A stretch of 64,000 nucleotides of DNA. It comes from Bryopsis sp. KO-2023. Its lineage: Eukaryota > Chlorophyta > Ulvophyceae > Bryopsidales > Bryopsidaceae. The stretch is taken from contig BSYQ01000013.1 of assembly GCA_030272585.1 (NCBI GenBank), positions 2,170,001 to 2,234,000 of the forward strand. The letters are read 5' to 3'. The notes below the pieces were generated by a model, which was not told the origin of the DNA, did no database searches, and saw only the letters and a program-made list of their open reading frames with translations. Both the position numbers and the translations under genes were made by a program. Below, in pieces: positions 49,687 through 59,710 of this stretch; positions within the stretch are counted from its first letter, which is position 1, and each line of letters opens with the position of its first letter.

Positions 49687-50151
49687 CAGAGATAGGACTT
49701 GGGCCAAATTTTTGGCCCGACTCCGGTCCGGTCCGGTTACGGTCGGGTTACGGTCACCGTACTACGGCCGTAACTCCGTACCGTAACCGGAGTAATATGT
49801 TGTTTTTACGGTACGGAACAGGTACGGTATAACTACGGTAGGCCCTAAATCACCGTGAAGTAGCGTGGTTCAGTGCTAAAGCGTTAGGCTGCAGTCAGTA
49901 GGGTCGCGGGTTCGAATCCCCCTGGGTTCCTTTGGAATCGCGGGACCCTGCGGGGGTCACTTTCTACGGTTTACGGTTGTTACGGCCGTTACGGTCGTTA
50001 CGGTCCGGTACGGAGCGGTACGGAGTGGTACGGTGCTACGGTTACGGCCGTAAAAGTACGATTTTCTGACGAAAATTGTACTCCGGTTACGGTCCGGTTA
50101 CGGTGGTTACGGTCCGGTTACGGTGACCGTAACCGTAAAGTCCTATCTCTG
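49687..50151. mobile_element. hAT-like MITE with tRNA-like core, copy 2
   Basis: 465 bp, same ends and content as 47044-47508, with CCGCAGAC on both sides (49679-49686 and 50152-50159). The empty site is preserved in the minus-strand Gypsy-C near 61814-61825. It therefore inserted after the plus-strand Gypsy-C arrived, which makes the family recently active. Confidence 0.93.
49856..49930 (+). other. tRNA-Cys-like sequence inside MITE, copy 2
   Basis: Same sequence as 47213-47287; the GCA triplet is at 49891-49893. A and B boxes intact, stems poorly paired. Confidence 0.65.
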
Positions 50152-52256
50152 CCGCAGACATTCTAGCGGACTCTCGTTTTGCTGACCTAAAAGAAACGGC
50201 TGAAGCATCAGCACTTCAGTTAAAACAACTCTCCGAGTTATCCCTTGTTCAAGGGCGGAGAATTGAAGGCTTATTAGGAACTGTTGCGGATTCCAACGAA
50301 AAAGTCGAACGGACTCTAGAATTGTTTCGGGAGTCCTTGCACAAACAAGGTGCTGAGGTGAAGCGTTTGCAGAGCTCAAGAATAGCAATTCAAAAAGATT
50401 TGATTGCCTTGGAGAAAAAGGCATCCAAAACCTGGGATCAGCAGCAAGATGCAGCTGATGTGGTTGCCTTAAGATTATCTGGCCTGGAACAAAGCATGGA
50501 GGATGTGAGTGGCGGAAGTCAGAGTGCCCAAAGTGGAAGTGATGCTCGTGCAGTATCACCAGAGCGTGAAGAATCAACTTCCCCTGAGCCTGAGGACTCA
50601 GCCTTTGGGATGCCGCTGCCGAAGAAATCAGTAAAGCAGTTGGCTGCATCATGGCCGCCACTAGACCAGAGCTTCGCGGTAGGAATGGTTGGGGCGGGAA
50701 CCTCAACAATACCGGCTCCTCCAGCAGTACAGGCCGAGGAGGGTGAAATTGTTGCTGCAGAAGCACCACCATGCACTGCAGTGGACAGCGCACCAGACGC
50801 TGATTTCACATTCCCTCAGTTGATACCTCCAAGTACAAGAGCTCAGCCTGGTATACGCATCTCAGAACCCGACTCTGCCGATGGATCACGTAGACCCACA
50901 CGAACTAACCCAAGAGTTCTCTCCTCAGCAGAAGTGTTATATCAAATTGACCTTGAGCGTGCTAAGGCACAGGTCAGAGAAGAGAAAGGAAAAGAACCCA
51001 TGCAGATCCCCACACGTACTGGAAGATTGGGACTTGGGTTAAGTGCTTTGGGAGCAAGGGTAGAAAATAATCCCTTTGCTGCACTTGGTTCATATGAGTC
51101 TACTGGTGGACCCAGTCGAGTTCCGCGCATGCGTGGAAACTTTGGAGACCCTGGTGATGATGACCCAGATGATGATGGCGGTGATGATTACCGCGACAGA
51201 CGAAACCGCCCACCTTCCCGCATTCCAGGTGCGCCTGATGGCGGAGGAGGTGGTGGCGGCGGTGGAGATGGTGGAGGCGGTGGACCTCCCGGTGGACCTC
51301 CTGGTGGAGGTGGAGGTGGAGGTGGCGCTGGACCAGCAGGCCCAGGACCTCCTAGGCAAGGACAGTGGTTGCCTAGCACCGTCAAGTTGCAAATGCCTCG
51401 CGCATTTAACGGAAGTGGAGAACCAAAAGCCCGTAAATGGCAAGTGCTCATGACGCGGTACTTGAGAACCTGCGGAGTGCATGAAGCACAGTGGCAATCG
51501 ATTATGGCCACTAACCTTTATGGGGCTGCCTCGGATTGGTTAACGATGCAAGAATTAAAAATTCACCGAGGTGAAAGACCACCCTTCCGTGACTGGATGG
51601 ACTTCATGGATGGCTTAGCTACAGCTTTCGAATTCTCTAGTGATCGAGATGAAGCGTGGCGTGACCTCCACAAACTCAAGCAGACTGGAACAGTGAAACA
51701 GTTTGTAAAAGAGTTTCAGCGTTTGGTCTTGAGGATTCCAGACCTTGAAGAGGATCACCAATATTTACTCTTCGTTGATGGACTCAAGAGTGAAGTTCAA
51801 AAGCTGGTCGCTGCAACGGTACCTCGAGATGTCGAGGCTGCCATCATATCCGCCGAACGATTGGAAGCCCTTGGAGTTGGAACACAAGGCCAAGGAGGGC
51901 AAACCAATCAGAAAAAGAAAGGAGTCTGGCGTGGTGGAAGAAAGAAGAAAGGCCAGAATCAGGGTCAGCAGCAGCAGAACCCTACACCACCAGCCCAAGC
52001 ACCACCACAAGCTGCCGCAGGAGTGCAACAGCAGCAGCAACAGCAACAAGGACGAGGAGGAGGACGTGGTGGTGGTGGACGTGGACGCGGTGGTGGTAAC
52101 TGTGGAAGAGGACAAGCCAATCAGGGAAGACAGAACCCCCAGGGGGGAGGGGGATATCATTGTTATCTTTGTGGAAAGAAGGGTCACCCTGTGAGGCAAT
52201 GTCCTAAGTTAGAGGAGGTGAAAAACCTCCCTGATGTAAAAAAAATGTTAAACTGA

Positions 52257-52830
52257 CCGCCAGGCAGGAAACTGCTTCGTCTGAGCCTGGCCGACGCAAA
52301 CGTCGTAAGCGAAATAGAGTTCGTAGGCGGCGTAGGAAGCTAAGATCAAAAGTAGGTGCCTCGAAAAAGGTTCGTACTCACAGCGGAAAACCTGAGGAGC
52401 GGACTAGTACACCGCGTGAAGAGAGAACAGAGACACTCTCCACATCTACCCAATCGGCACATGACAACTGCGATTGGAAAAATGAACAGAAGGAAAGCAC
52501 ACCGGATGAGATGGACGCGCCTCATGCGTCATCTACATCTCTTCCCTCTGTTAGTGAATCTGTGGGCTCATTGGAGTCACAGAGTAGTCTACAGGAGTCC
52601 CTGCCTGCAGACGTAGACGATAGTGGGTCAGAAACAACCCAGCGGTCTACCACAGAGCGAGTTAATGTGTCAGAAGTTCGATCAACTTCGTCAACCAAGG
52701 GTGACACATGCCCTCTGTTAAAAATTCAAGAAGTGCCTGTGAGAGGGTACGAAGTAAAAGCACGGATCAAGACCACGGACCTTTATGCATTCATTGATTG
52801 TGGAAGTACCGCAAACTATATCAATGATAA
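52257..52830 (+). pseudogene. pol: Gypsy-C Pol, plus-strand copy, N-terminal part
   Basis: The pol frame follows gag in the -1 frame: a very basic segment, then Ser/Thr/Glu-rich sequence (MDAPHASSTSLPSVSES), then the protease start (LYAFIDCGSTANYIND). The minus-strand Gypsy-C enters here, with the 5-bp TSD GATAA. Confidence 0.88.
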
Positions 52831-53252
52831 TGATAGTGAAGCTTGTGGGTGACGCAATAGTGGTCGGCTGTGTTGATTGGATTCGTGATAACTTGCTGGC
52901 TAACGCAAGTATACTTGTGGGGTTTGTTGGTTTAGACAACTCTCTAGCTAGCGTGGTTGTGAACGCTACTAGAGCACTTGGGTTGGGAAGTGATTGCGTC
53001 AGGCAAACACTTAACACACACACACACACAAACACACACACAAGCGGGAACACACCAATCCCACGAATCCCGAGTTCTTACAAAATAAAGTGAACGTCAA
53101 AACAACGAGTGGGCCTCTTAAGTACCCCTAAGTGTAGTACGCTGACGCATGCCCCAAACTCTGGGTCTAATCTGTCTTACTCGCGAACCCGCATGCGTCA
53201 GCCACCCTCGGCTCTATCCCAAACTACCTCGTATAGCGCTAAAAGACTAACA
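52831..53252 (-). repeat. Gypsy-C 3' LTR (minus-strand copy)
   Basis: 422 bp, same length as the 5' LTR at 62508-62929 and without visible difference; TGTTAG at the start and CTATCA at the end on the minus strand. Contains a TG/CA microsatellite. Confidence 0.95.
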
Positions 53253-53275
53253 TACGCCCCCCCCGCAAAAAGTGG
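53253..53275 (-). other. Gypsy-C polypurine tract
   Basis: On the minus strand TTTTTGCGGGGGGGGCGTA ends at the 3' LTR. The G run resembles the G9 tract before the Gypsy-A 3' LTR (33950-33967). It is expected to prime plus-strand DNA synthesis. Confidence 0.7.
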
Positions 53276-53447
53276 GCGCCCACGCACACCAAAACACAAA
53301 GAAAAACAAAAACACAAAAACACAAACACAAAACTCACCCACTCCCATACCCACACCCAACTGTCTTGGACCTGTCTCTTGCTCTGACGTCTCTGACAGC
53401 TGCTGCACGCACACACTTGGTCGACGATAACTCCTTTTTCCTCCTCC

Positions 53448-55322
53448 TTAACGCTGTTCCGGCGCTTGCGCTTGCTGAATAGCACGCTGCTCCTGCGCAT
53501 GCGCTTGCTGCACTGCACGATACCGGACACAGGGATCAAATGCGGCAGCCACCCTCTTGGACTTAAGGAATGGCAGATCCCTTGTGATGCCGGACACCTT
53601 GAGCTGCCGCTTCACACACATGTTGCAGTGTGGCAACTTCTCGTGCTCAGCCGGGAACGGAGGGATTTCTTCGAACGTCGAGCGTGTCAGCTTCAACATA
53701 TGAGCAGGTAGAGAGAATGGGGAGACGGTGGCGATGGACTTGTTGTCCACTTCCGCGACTTTTTGGACCGCTGTGACGATGCGCCCCAGCATCGAGTATG
53801 CCAACCAATGAGCATCACACACGAGGTGATACCCACAAGGAAGGACGGAATACTTCTTCTGCGTCAGCCGCTGAGCACTTGCTTGCATTGGGCTTCTCCC
53901 GCACCAAATGCACATGGGCAACTCGTGAAAGTGCCGGTTGCCGCGGTAATTCTGCAAGGCTCGGTCCCTGGGGTTGGTATATTGGACCTTCGGCCATTTC
54001 TCTGACGCAGTGATGGGGTTGCAAGCCTCCTCGATATCCTCCCGTGACAGGTTCACTTCGCTGGGTGCAGCATCCACTTTGTCCTGAGCAGCCGCCCTTA
54101 GTCTTCTGAGCTTAACCTTTTCTCGGAAAGCCCGAAGTGCTGCTTCTGTTGGAGCTAACTCCAACGGTGGATGGACCGCACGCTGAACCTCTGTCACCTG
54201 GCTTGGCCCTTCATCATTCCTTATTTCCCCGTCCTCCAGTTCAGAACTAGGACCTTCGAGTCTAGGAGGTGGACTGCCGAAGTCAATTTCTTCGTTAAAA
54301 TCCAAGTCCAAAAGCTCCTCCTCTCTCATGTCGAATAAGTCCTCCCCCGGTGCTATTGCGGTAGCCTCATCTCCGGGAGTCTGAACTGTTGGCGCTGGTT
54401 GTGAGGGTGCTGGAGTCTTTAATGCGGCAGCCTTTAACTTGAGTAACAAGTTGGCTCTTGCTGCATCTCCAGGCATACGATCCCTCGGTGGCTCACCACC
54501 TTCATCGTCACCGTCCTCTCGCCTTCTCTTTCCGTGTGGATCTTCATCCCTACACGGCGAGCTTGGGCGTTTGTTTTTCCCTTTTCCCTTGCCCTTGCTT
54601 GAGCCTCCCGCATCATCGTCCTTGGACGGTTCCAGATCAAGTGTTGCGTTTGACAACAGAACTTGGACTTGGCGATCCAGTTCTTCGCGTACCCGTGGTG
54701 CTGGTACCGCCGGGTTCAAACGCAGCATCTTGTCCGTTGTTTCGCTCTGCACTTGAAGTTTTTCAGAGCCGTCTCTGAGGGACTCTCCCAGCAAATCGAT
54801 CTGCAGCTCTTGTTCTGCCAATTCCTTCTTAAGGTTGTTGGCTGCTGCACTCCACGCGGTTGCTACAGCTCGCTGCAGCGTTTCCTCTACCGCGGTAAAT
54901 CGATCCACCATTCCCCCGAGAGCTTGTTTACGGAGGTCATTCTCACGATGGTTAGCCATCATGTGAGATTGGAACCTTTGCTTTTTCAGCTTCATGGCTT
55001 CCAATTTTTCTTCCAAGACCTTGGTCTTGTCCTCCGCTTCTTTCTTTTCCGCCTCCGCCTTTTCCTTGGCTTTCTCCGCTGCCTCCTTCGCAGCCTCAGC
55101 TGCTTTCGTCCGGTCACTCAACTCTGAGAGCTGCCGGGTTAAGGCCTCATTGTTCTGCAGCACTTCCTCTGCGGTCGACGTAAAGTGCTGCAGCTCCTCT
55201 TCTTTTTGAGCTACCTCCGCTTCCAACCTCGCAATAATTGCGGCGGGTGTATCGGCAGCCATTATGTTTGTCGGAAAGAAAGATATAAACAACGGTTTGT
55301 GCGTCTTTAGACTCTTTTTCAC
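53448..55322 (-). CDS. Gypsy-C ORF3: coiled coil plus RING-like zinc domain
   Basis: A 624-residue third gene after pol, in the env position. The likely start is Met21 (MAADTPAAII, 55262), because a strong coiled coil begins right after it (about 27-120, again 145-200). Next come a basic, NLS-like stretch (243-270), an acidic/Pro-rich middle (315-375), and C471-x2-C474-x21-C496-x2-H499-x2-C502-x2-H505-W506 with a further C566-x2-C569. This spacing fits a RING-type cross-brace with C-C-C-H-C-H-C-C ligands. The C-terminus is rich in Gln/Ala repeats. No signal peptide or membrane span, so not an envelope protein. It shares MCIWC/ICLWC, the HxxCxxHW end and the overall layout with Gypsy-A ORF3. 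Function unknown; a ubiquitin-ligase or nucleic-acid-binding role is a guess. Confidence 0.75.
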   Translation of the reverse strand: MKKSLKTHKPLFISFFPTNIMAADTPAAIIARLEAEVAQKEEELQHFTSTAEEVLQNNEALTRQLSELSDRTKAAEAAKEAAEKAKEKAEAEKKEAEDKTKVLEEKLEAMKLKKQRFQSHMMANHRENDLRKQALGGMVDRFTAVEETLQRAVATAWSAAANNLKKELAEQELQIDLLGESLRDGSEKLQVQSETTDKMLRLNPAVPAPRVREELDRQVQVLLSNATLDLEPSKDDDAGGSSKGKGKGKNKRPSSPCRDEDPHGKRRREDGDDEGGEPPRDRMPGDAARANLLLKLKAAALKTPAPSQPAPTVQTPGDEATAIAPGEDLFDMREEELLDLDFNEEIDFGSPPPRLEGPSSELEDGEIRNDEGPSQVTEVQRAVHPPLELAPTEAALRAFREKVKLRRLRAAAQDKVDAAPSEVNLSREDIEEACNPITASEKWPKVQYTNPRDRALQNYRGNRHFHELPMCIWCGRSPMQASAQRLTQKKYSVLPCGYHLVCDAHWLAYSMLGRIVTAVQKVAEVDNKSIATVSPFSLPAHMLKLTRSTFEEIPPFPAEHEKLPHCNMCVKRQLKVSGITRDLPFLKSKRVAAAFDPCVRYRAVQQAHAQEQRAIQQAQAPEQR

Positions 55323-55712
55323 TCAGGAGCTCGCTCCGTTTACACAAACACTAGGGCAAAATGGTTCGAGGGCTGCGCTTATAAGGCTGGGTGACTCGTA
55401 CACTTTCCTCGTTGAGTTATTGGGGTGAGACACCAACGTTTTGCTCGGTTGGAGTCTCGTCAAGACCACCTCAACACGTCACTTGATAGGGGTTTTCTCG
55501 GAACAACCACACTATCTCGAATGTGACATCGTTTGCCCGGTTTCTAAAGTACTACTGAAGCTACACTTACTGCGCCAGCCAAATAACTTAGGCACCTAAC
55601 GCATTAAAGTTAAAGAGTTGGTTTGGAAGTCGACAGAGTTTTTCTAAGGTATCCTTTTTCGCGCCCCCTTGCTATAAGGAGTTCCACCTTAGCCATCAAA
55701 CACTCTGCTTCC
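55323..55712 (-). promoter_or_regulatory. Spacer before ORF3 with TATA-like box
   Basis: 390 bp between the pol stop and ORF3. CTTATAAG at 55378-55385 reads as a TATA-like box in the ORF3 direction, about 55 bp before the first Met and 115 bp before the second. If transcription starts ~30 bp downstream of it, the first Met would be nearly at the cap, which favours Met21 as the start. Internal promoter use is inferred; a spliced RNA is the alternative. Confidence 0.45.
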
Positions 55713-58700
55713 CTATTCTCTTCCTTTCTGCAACTCTTTTCTTTCTTTCTCTTTAAATGCGCGAAGTATATCTGGTGCGTTAACCAGATTAGCTTCAGGT
55801 TCCCAAGTAGCGTCAAGTAGATCGTATCCTTTCCACAGCACTAGGTATTCACGATTGCGTTTACCTCTAGCCCTTAGGATATTTTCGACCTCATACTCTA
55901 CTTCGCTACCAATCAACTCTCCTTCTGGAGGTTGTATCTGCCTGCTGTTATCACTCGAGGCGTGATAACGCTTGAACTTAGAAACATGAAACACTGGGTG
56001 AATGAGCCATGTTTCCGGACGTTGAACTCTGTAAGCCACCTTTGATATTTTCTCCACAATTTCAAAGGGACCCACAAATCGACGGCGCAGTTTGGGACTC
56101 ACTTTGTTCAAAGCAGCCAACGGAATAAAACGGCTTTTTATCAGGACTTTATCCCCTTTCTCAAAAGCAATATCTTTCCTCTTCTTGTTTGCACTCACAC
56201 ACATTCTGTGTTGTGCTCTCGAGTAATATGCTTTTGCGGTATCTAAGTCCTGTGCCATCCGTGCTACCATAGTCTTAACTGCTTCCACTTGAAATTGCGT
56301 TGCCGTCCCACCAATGTTTGGTGTTTCTGGATGGTACCCATACATCAAGTATGCAGGTGCGAACCCTGTACTCGCATTCACTGCATTGTTTGCTGCAAAC
56401 TCTGCTGTAGGTAAATACTCAACCCACTTATGGGGATACCTCTCAGCATATGGCCTCAGGAAATTTTCCAGAGTACGTATGGTAACCTCACTCTGCCCAT
56501 CCGTTTGAGGGTGGTAAGCTGTACTCATACGAATCTCTGTACCCAGAGCTTTAAAAAGCGTCTGCCAGAACTTGCTGGTAAAGCGAGGGTCTCTATCAGA
56601 CACAATCACTTTAGGTAGGCCATGGTTGCGGTAAACATGTTCGATAAAAAGTTGGGCGTATCCTGCAGCGGTAATCTCTTTAGTACATGGGGCGAAATGC
56701 ACAAACTTGGTAAGTCTATCGACAAAGACAGCTACAGCACTAAACCCATTGGATGCTGGTAGATCTGTCACCAAGTCAGTGGTAATCTGCTCCCACTTCC
56801 GCTCAGGTATTGGCAGGGGTTGAAGTAAGCCCATAGGCTTCTGTGTGTCAGCCTTTATTTGTTGGCACACAGGGCATTCGCGCACAAATGCCTTCAACTC
56901 ATTCATCCACCCCTTCCACCAATATCGCCGCGCGAGGATTTCTCCTGTTCGCGCTGGTCCTGTATGGCCTGCTGAAGGTGTCTCATGGCACTCCTTCATG
57001 ATCTTATTGCGCTGGCCTTTAGGAACCACCACTTTCTCGACTAACCCTCTCTTTGGGACCGTCCAGAGTATTCCCTCTCTGAGGAAATATCCCTCAACTT
57101 CCTCGCCACTCTCAAGCTTCCGCAATATCTTCACCAAGGAGTTATTAGCTTGGAGGGCTTGTTTCCACTCGTCTTGGCTTGCTTGATGCACTTGCCAAGT
57201 GGAAATGTTCATCGCAGTTTCCACGGGCTTAGGAACACTGCGGGAGAGAGCATCTGCTAACACATTAGCCTTGCCTTTGATATAGGAGATCTTGGGGTTG
57301 ATCGAAGTCAGGTACCCCGCCTCAAGCCATCTTGCTTGGGTTCTAGAAAGGTTCCTCTGCGACAGAATATGCGTCAGAGGTTGGTGGTCAGTGAACACTG
57401 TTACTCCACCCGCACAACCTTCTAGATAATGTCTCCACTGCACCATCGCATAACATATTGCACACAACTCTTTATCGTATGGTGCATAGTTAAGCTCGGC
57501 AGGCTTGAATCTACGTGAGAGGTAAGCTATTGGCTGTAGCCCCTCTCCGTGATCCTGTGTTAACACGGCACCGATGGCCTCATTCGACGCATCAGTGATC
57601 ACAGTGTAAGGCAGTGACGCATCTGGAAAAATAAGGACGGGAGCTTGACTTAGACGCTTTTTCAGTTCATTGAATGCGCCACGCTCAACCTGTCCCCATC
57701 TCCAGGGATGGTCTTTTTTCACTAAGTCATGGAGTGGTCCAGCAACATGTGCAAACTGGGGAATGAACTTCCTGTAGTATGAAACCATTCCAAGGAAACT
57801 ACGTACATCGCTAACACTCTGTAGTTCCTTCCACTCCTTCACTGCCTTCACTTTTTGTTCTTGTGGTTCTAACCCACTTCCGCTAATGCGGTAGCCAAGA
57901 TAGTCTACTGTTGCGACAGCCAGCTCACTTTTACTTGCCTTAGCAAAAAGCTGATATTCTGCTAGTCGCGACAGGACTTTCTCTAAGTGTTCGGCATGCT
58001 GTTCCATGTTTTCAGAGAAGATGAGTATGTCATCAATAAAGACAACAACAAAATCATCTAAAAACTCTGTGAGTAGGTCTTGCACTAGAGTTTGGAATTG
58101 CGCTGGGCAATTGGTTAGCCCAAAAGGCGCTACCAAAAACTCAAAGTGACCGTATCTCGTGCGGAACGCTGTTTTATCTGTATCAGATGGCCTTACTGGA
58201 AATTGCCAATAGCCTGATCGCAGATCTAACTTCGAGAACACTTTGGCTTTGAACACTCTATCCATCAATTCTTCTGGCAGGGGTAAAGGATACCGGTTTT
58301 TCACCGTCACCTTATTGATCCACCTGTAATCCACACACATCCTTAAGCCTCCATCCTTTTTCGGTACAAATAGGATTGGCGCGCCCCAAGGGGACTCGGA
58401 TGGTTTGATTTTCTTCTGTTCCAGAAGGTAGTCCACTTGTGCTTTCACTTCATCCAGCTCTGCTGGTGAAAGCTTGTATATTGGACGATGGATAGGTGTT
58501 GGATCCTCCAGGTCTATCTTAAACTCATGACCTTTTCTCTTCGGAGGGATCCCTGGGGGTAAATCACGAGGGAACACACCACGGTGTTTTTCTACCACCT
58601 TTTTAATTTCGGCAGGGGTGTCTGAACGAATAAGTTTGCCAATCTCATCCTCAGTGTTGAATGGCTGTGTTCGCTCTATTGCGTCAGGCAATTCATGTTG

Positions 58701-59453
58701 GCCTAAAGCTTTCTCTTCAGACTCTTGCACTACAACCATGAATGCTGTCTCTGTTTTGAGATGACGCATCATTCGTTTAGCTGAACACTCAGTCACTGGC
58801 ACTTTTTGCAGTATCGACTGTACTTTTCGTTCAGGTTCAATACTCTCTTGGGTTGGATGACGCAACGGGAGATGAAACACTTGGCTGTTTTTGCAAACTG
58901 AAATCTCATTTTGCTGAAAGTCTATGCGGGGGTTTTCTTTCTGCAACCAAGGCATGCCCAATATTAGGTCATAACCAAGGTTTGGGAACAGATCCGCTTT
59001 CATTTTGCACTTCAGCCCTCCTATCTTTACTCGGAGGTTGTTACAGCTGCCAGCCAATTCTTTAATATCTCCGTTTGCCAACATTGCTCTCTTTGAGCTT
59101 GGTGTAATCGACAACCCGAGATCACGCGCTACCTTATCATTGATATAGTTTGCGGTACTTCCACAATCAATGAATGCATAAAGGTCCGTGGTCTTGATCC
59201 GTGCTTTTACTTCGTACCCTCTCACAGGCACTTCTTGAATTTTTAACAGAGGGCATGTGTCACCCTTGGTTGATGAAGTTGATCGAACTTCTGACACATT
59301 AACTCGCTCTGTGGTAGACCGTTGGGTTGTTTCTGACCCACTATCGTCTACGTCTGCAGGCAGGGACTCCTGTAGACTACTCTGCGACTCCAATGAGCCC
59401 ACAGATTCACTAACAGAGGGAAGAGATGCAGATGACGCATGAGGCGCGTCCAT
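55713..59453 (-). CDS. pol: Gypsy-C Pol
   Basis: 1246 residues from its first Met; the frame is open further upstream to the gag end and is in the -1 frame relative to gag. Domains: Ser/Thr-rich N-terminus, aspartic protease (FIDCGSTANYI, active site about 96-100), RT ([44 protein letters not shown]), RNase H (VITDASNEAIGAVL, FTDHQPLTHIL), integrase zinc domain (CHETPSAGHTGP ... CPVCQ), core with the D, D and E residues (TTDLVTDLP, IVSDRDPRFTS, QSEVTIRTLE), GPF domain (VGPFEIVEKISKVAY) and a C-terminal chromodomain (YEVENILRARG ... WKGYDLLDATWEPE). Looks whole. Confidence 0.94.
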   Translation of the reverse strand: MDAPHASSASLPSVSESVGSLESQSSLQESLPADVDDSGSETTQRSTTERVNVSEVRSTSSTKGDTCPLLKIQEVPVRGYEVKARIKTTDLYAFIDCGSTANYINDKVARDLGLSITPSSKRAMLANGDIKELAGSCNNLRVKIGGLKCKMKADLFPNLGYDLILGMPWLQKENPRIDFQQNEISVCKNSQVFHLPLRHPTQESIEPERKVQSILQKVPVTECSAKRMMRHLKTETAFMVVVQESEEKALGQHELPDAIERTQPFNTEDEIGKLIRSDTPAEIKKVVEKHRGVFPRDLPPGIPPKRKGHEFKIDLEDPTPIHRPIYKLSPAELDEVKAQVDYLLEQKKIKPSESPWGAPILFVPKKDGGLRMCVDYRWINKVTVKNRYPLPLPEELMDRVFKAKVFSKLDLRSGYWQFPVRPSDTDKTAFRTRYGHFEFLVAPFGLTNCPAQFQTLVQDLLTEFLDDFVVVFIDDILIFSENMEQHAEHLEKVLSRLAEYQLFAKASKSELAVATVDYLGYRISGSGLEPQEQKVKAVKEWKELQSVSDVRSFLGMVSYYRKFIPQFAHVAGPLHDLVKKDHPWRWGQVERGAFNELKKRLSQAPVLIFPDASLPYTVITDASNEAIGAVLTQDHGEGLQPIAYLSRRFKPAELNYAPYDKELCAICYAMVQWRHYLEGCAGGVTVFTDHQPLTHILSQRNLSRTQARWLEAGYLTSINPKISYIKGKANVLADALSRSVPKPVETAMNISTWQVHQASQDEWKQALQANNSLVKILRKLESGEEVEGYFLREGILWTVPKRGLVEKVVVPKGQRNKIMKECHETPSAGHTGPARTGEILARRYWWKGWMNELKAFVRECPVCQQIKADTQKPMGLLQPLPIPERKWEQITTDLVTDLPASNGFSAVAVFVDRLTKFVHFAPCTKEITAAGYAQLFIEHVYRNHGLPKVIVSDRDPRFTSKFWQTLFKALGTEIRMSTAYHPQTDGQSEVTIRTLENFLRPYAERYPHKWVEYLPTAEFAANNAVNASTGFAPAYLMYGYHPETPNIGGTATQFQVEAVKTMVARMAQDLDTAKAYYSRAQHRMCVSANKKRKDIAFEKGDKVLIKSRFIPLAALNKVSPKLRRRFVGPFEIVEKISKVAYRVQRPETWLIHPVFHVSKFKRYHASSDNSRQIQPPEGELIGSEVEYEVENILRARGKRNREYLVLWKGYDLLDATWEPEANLVNAPDILRAFKEKERKELQKGRE

Positions 59454-59710
59454 CTCATCCGGTGTGCTTTCCTTCTGTTCATTTTTCCAATCGCAGTTGT
59501 CATGTGCCGATTGGGTAGATGTGGAGAGTGTCTCTGTTCTCTCTTCACGCGGTGTACTAGTCCGCTCCTCAGGTTTTCCGCTGTGAGTACTTTTAACCTT
59601 TTTCGAGGCACCTACTTTTGATCTATGCTTCCTACGCCGCCTACGAACTCTGTTTCGCTTACGACGTTTGCGTCGGCCAGGCTCAGACGAAGCAGTTTCC
59701 TGCCTGGCGG

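Larger units (their letters stand above)
49132..52256 (+). pseudogene. gag: Gypsy-C Gag, plus-strand copy, split by MITE
   Basis: Starts MADREHALAVREPQ, 145 bp after the LTR. A coiled-coil N-terminal part ends at the MITE (49687-50151, TSD CCGCAGAC). Downstream come more coiled coil, an acidic/Pro-rich region, long Gly/Pro runs (DGGGGG and PPGGPPGGG type), the capsid-type domain (MPRAFNGSGEPKARKWQ through LRIPDLEEDHQYLLFVDG) and an RG-rich segment with the CCHC knuckle CYLCGKKGHPVRQC. An A8 run (52238-52245) precedes the stop at 52254-52256. Confidence 0.88.

Noticed and set aside
53448-55322. ORF3 as an envelope gene
   Set aside because: Position fits env, but there is no signal peptide, no transmembrane segment and no glycoprotein-like Cys pattern; coiled coil, basic stretch and RING-like ligands point to an internal protein.
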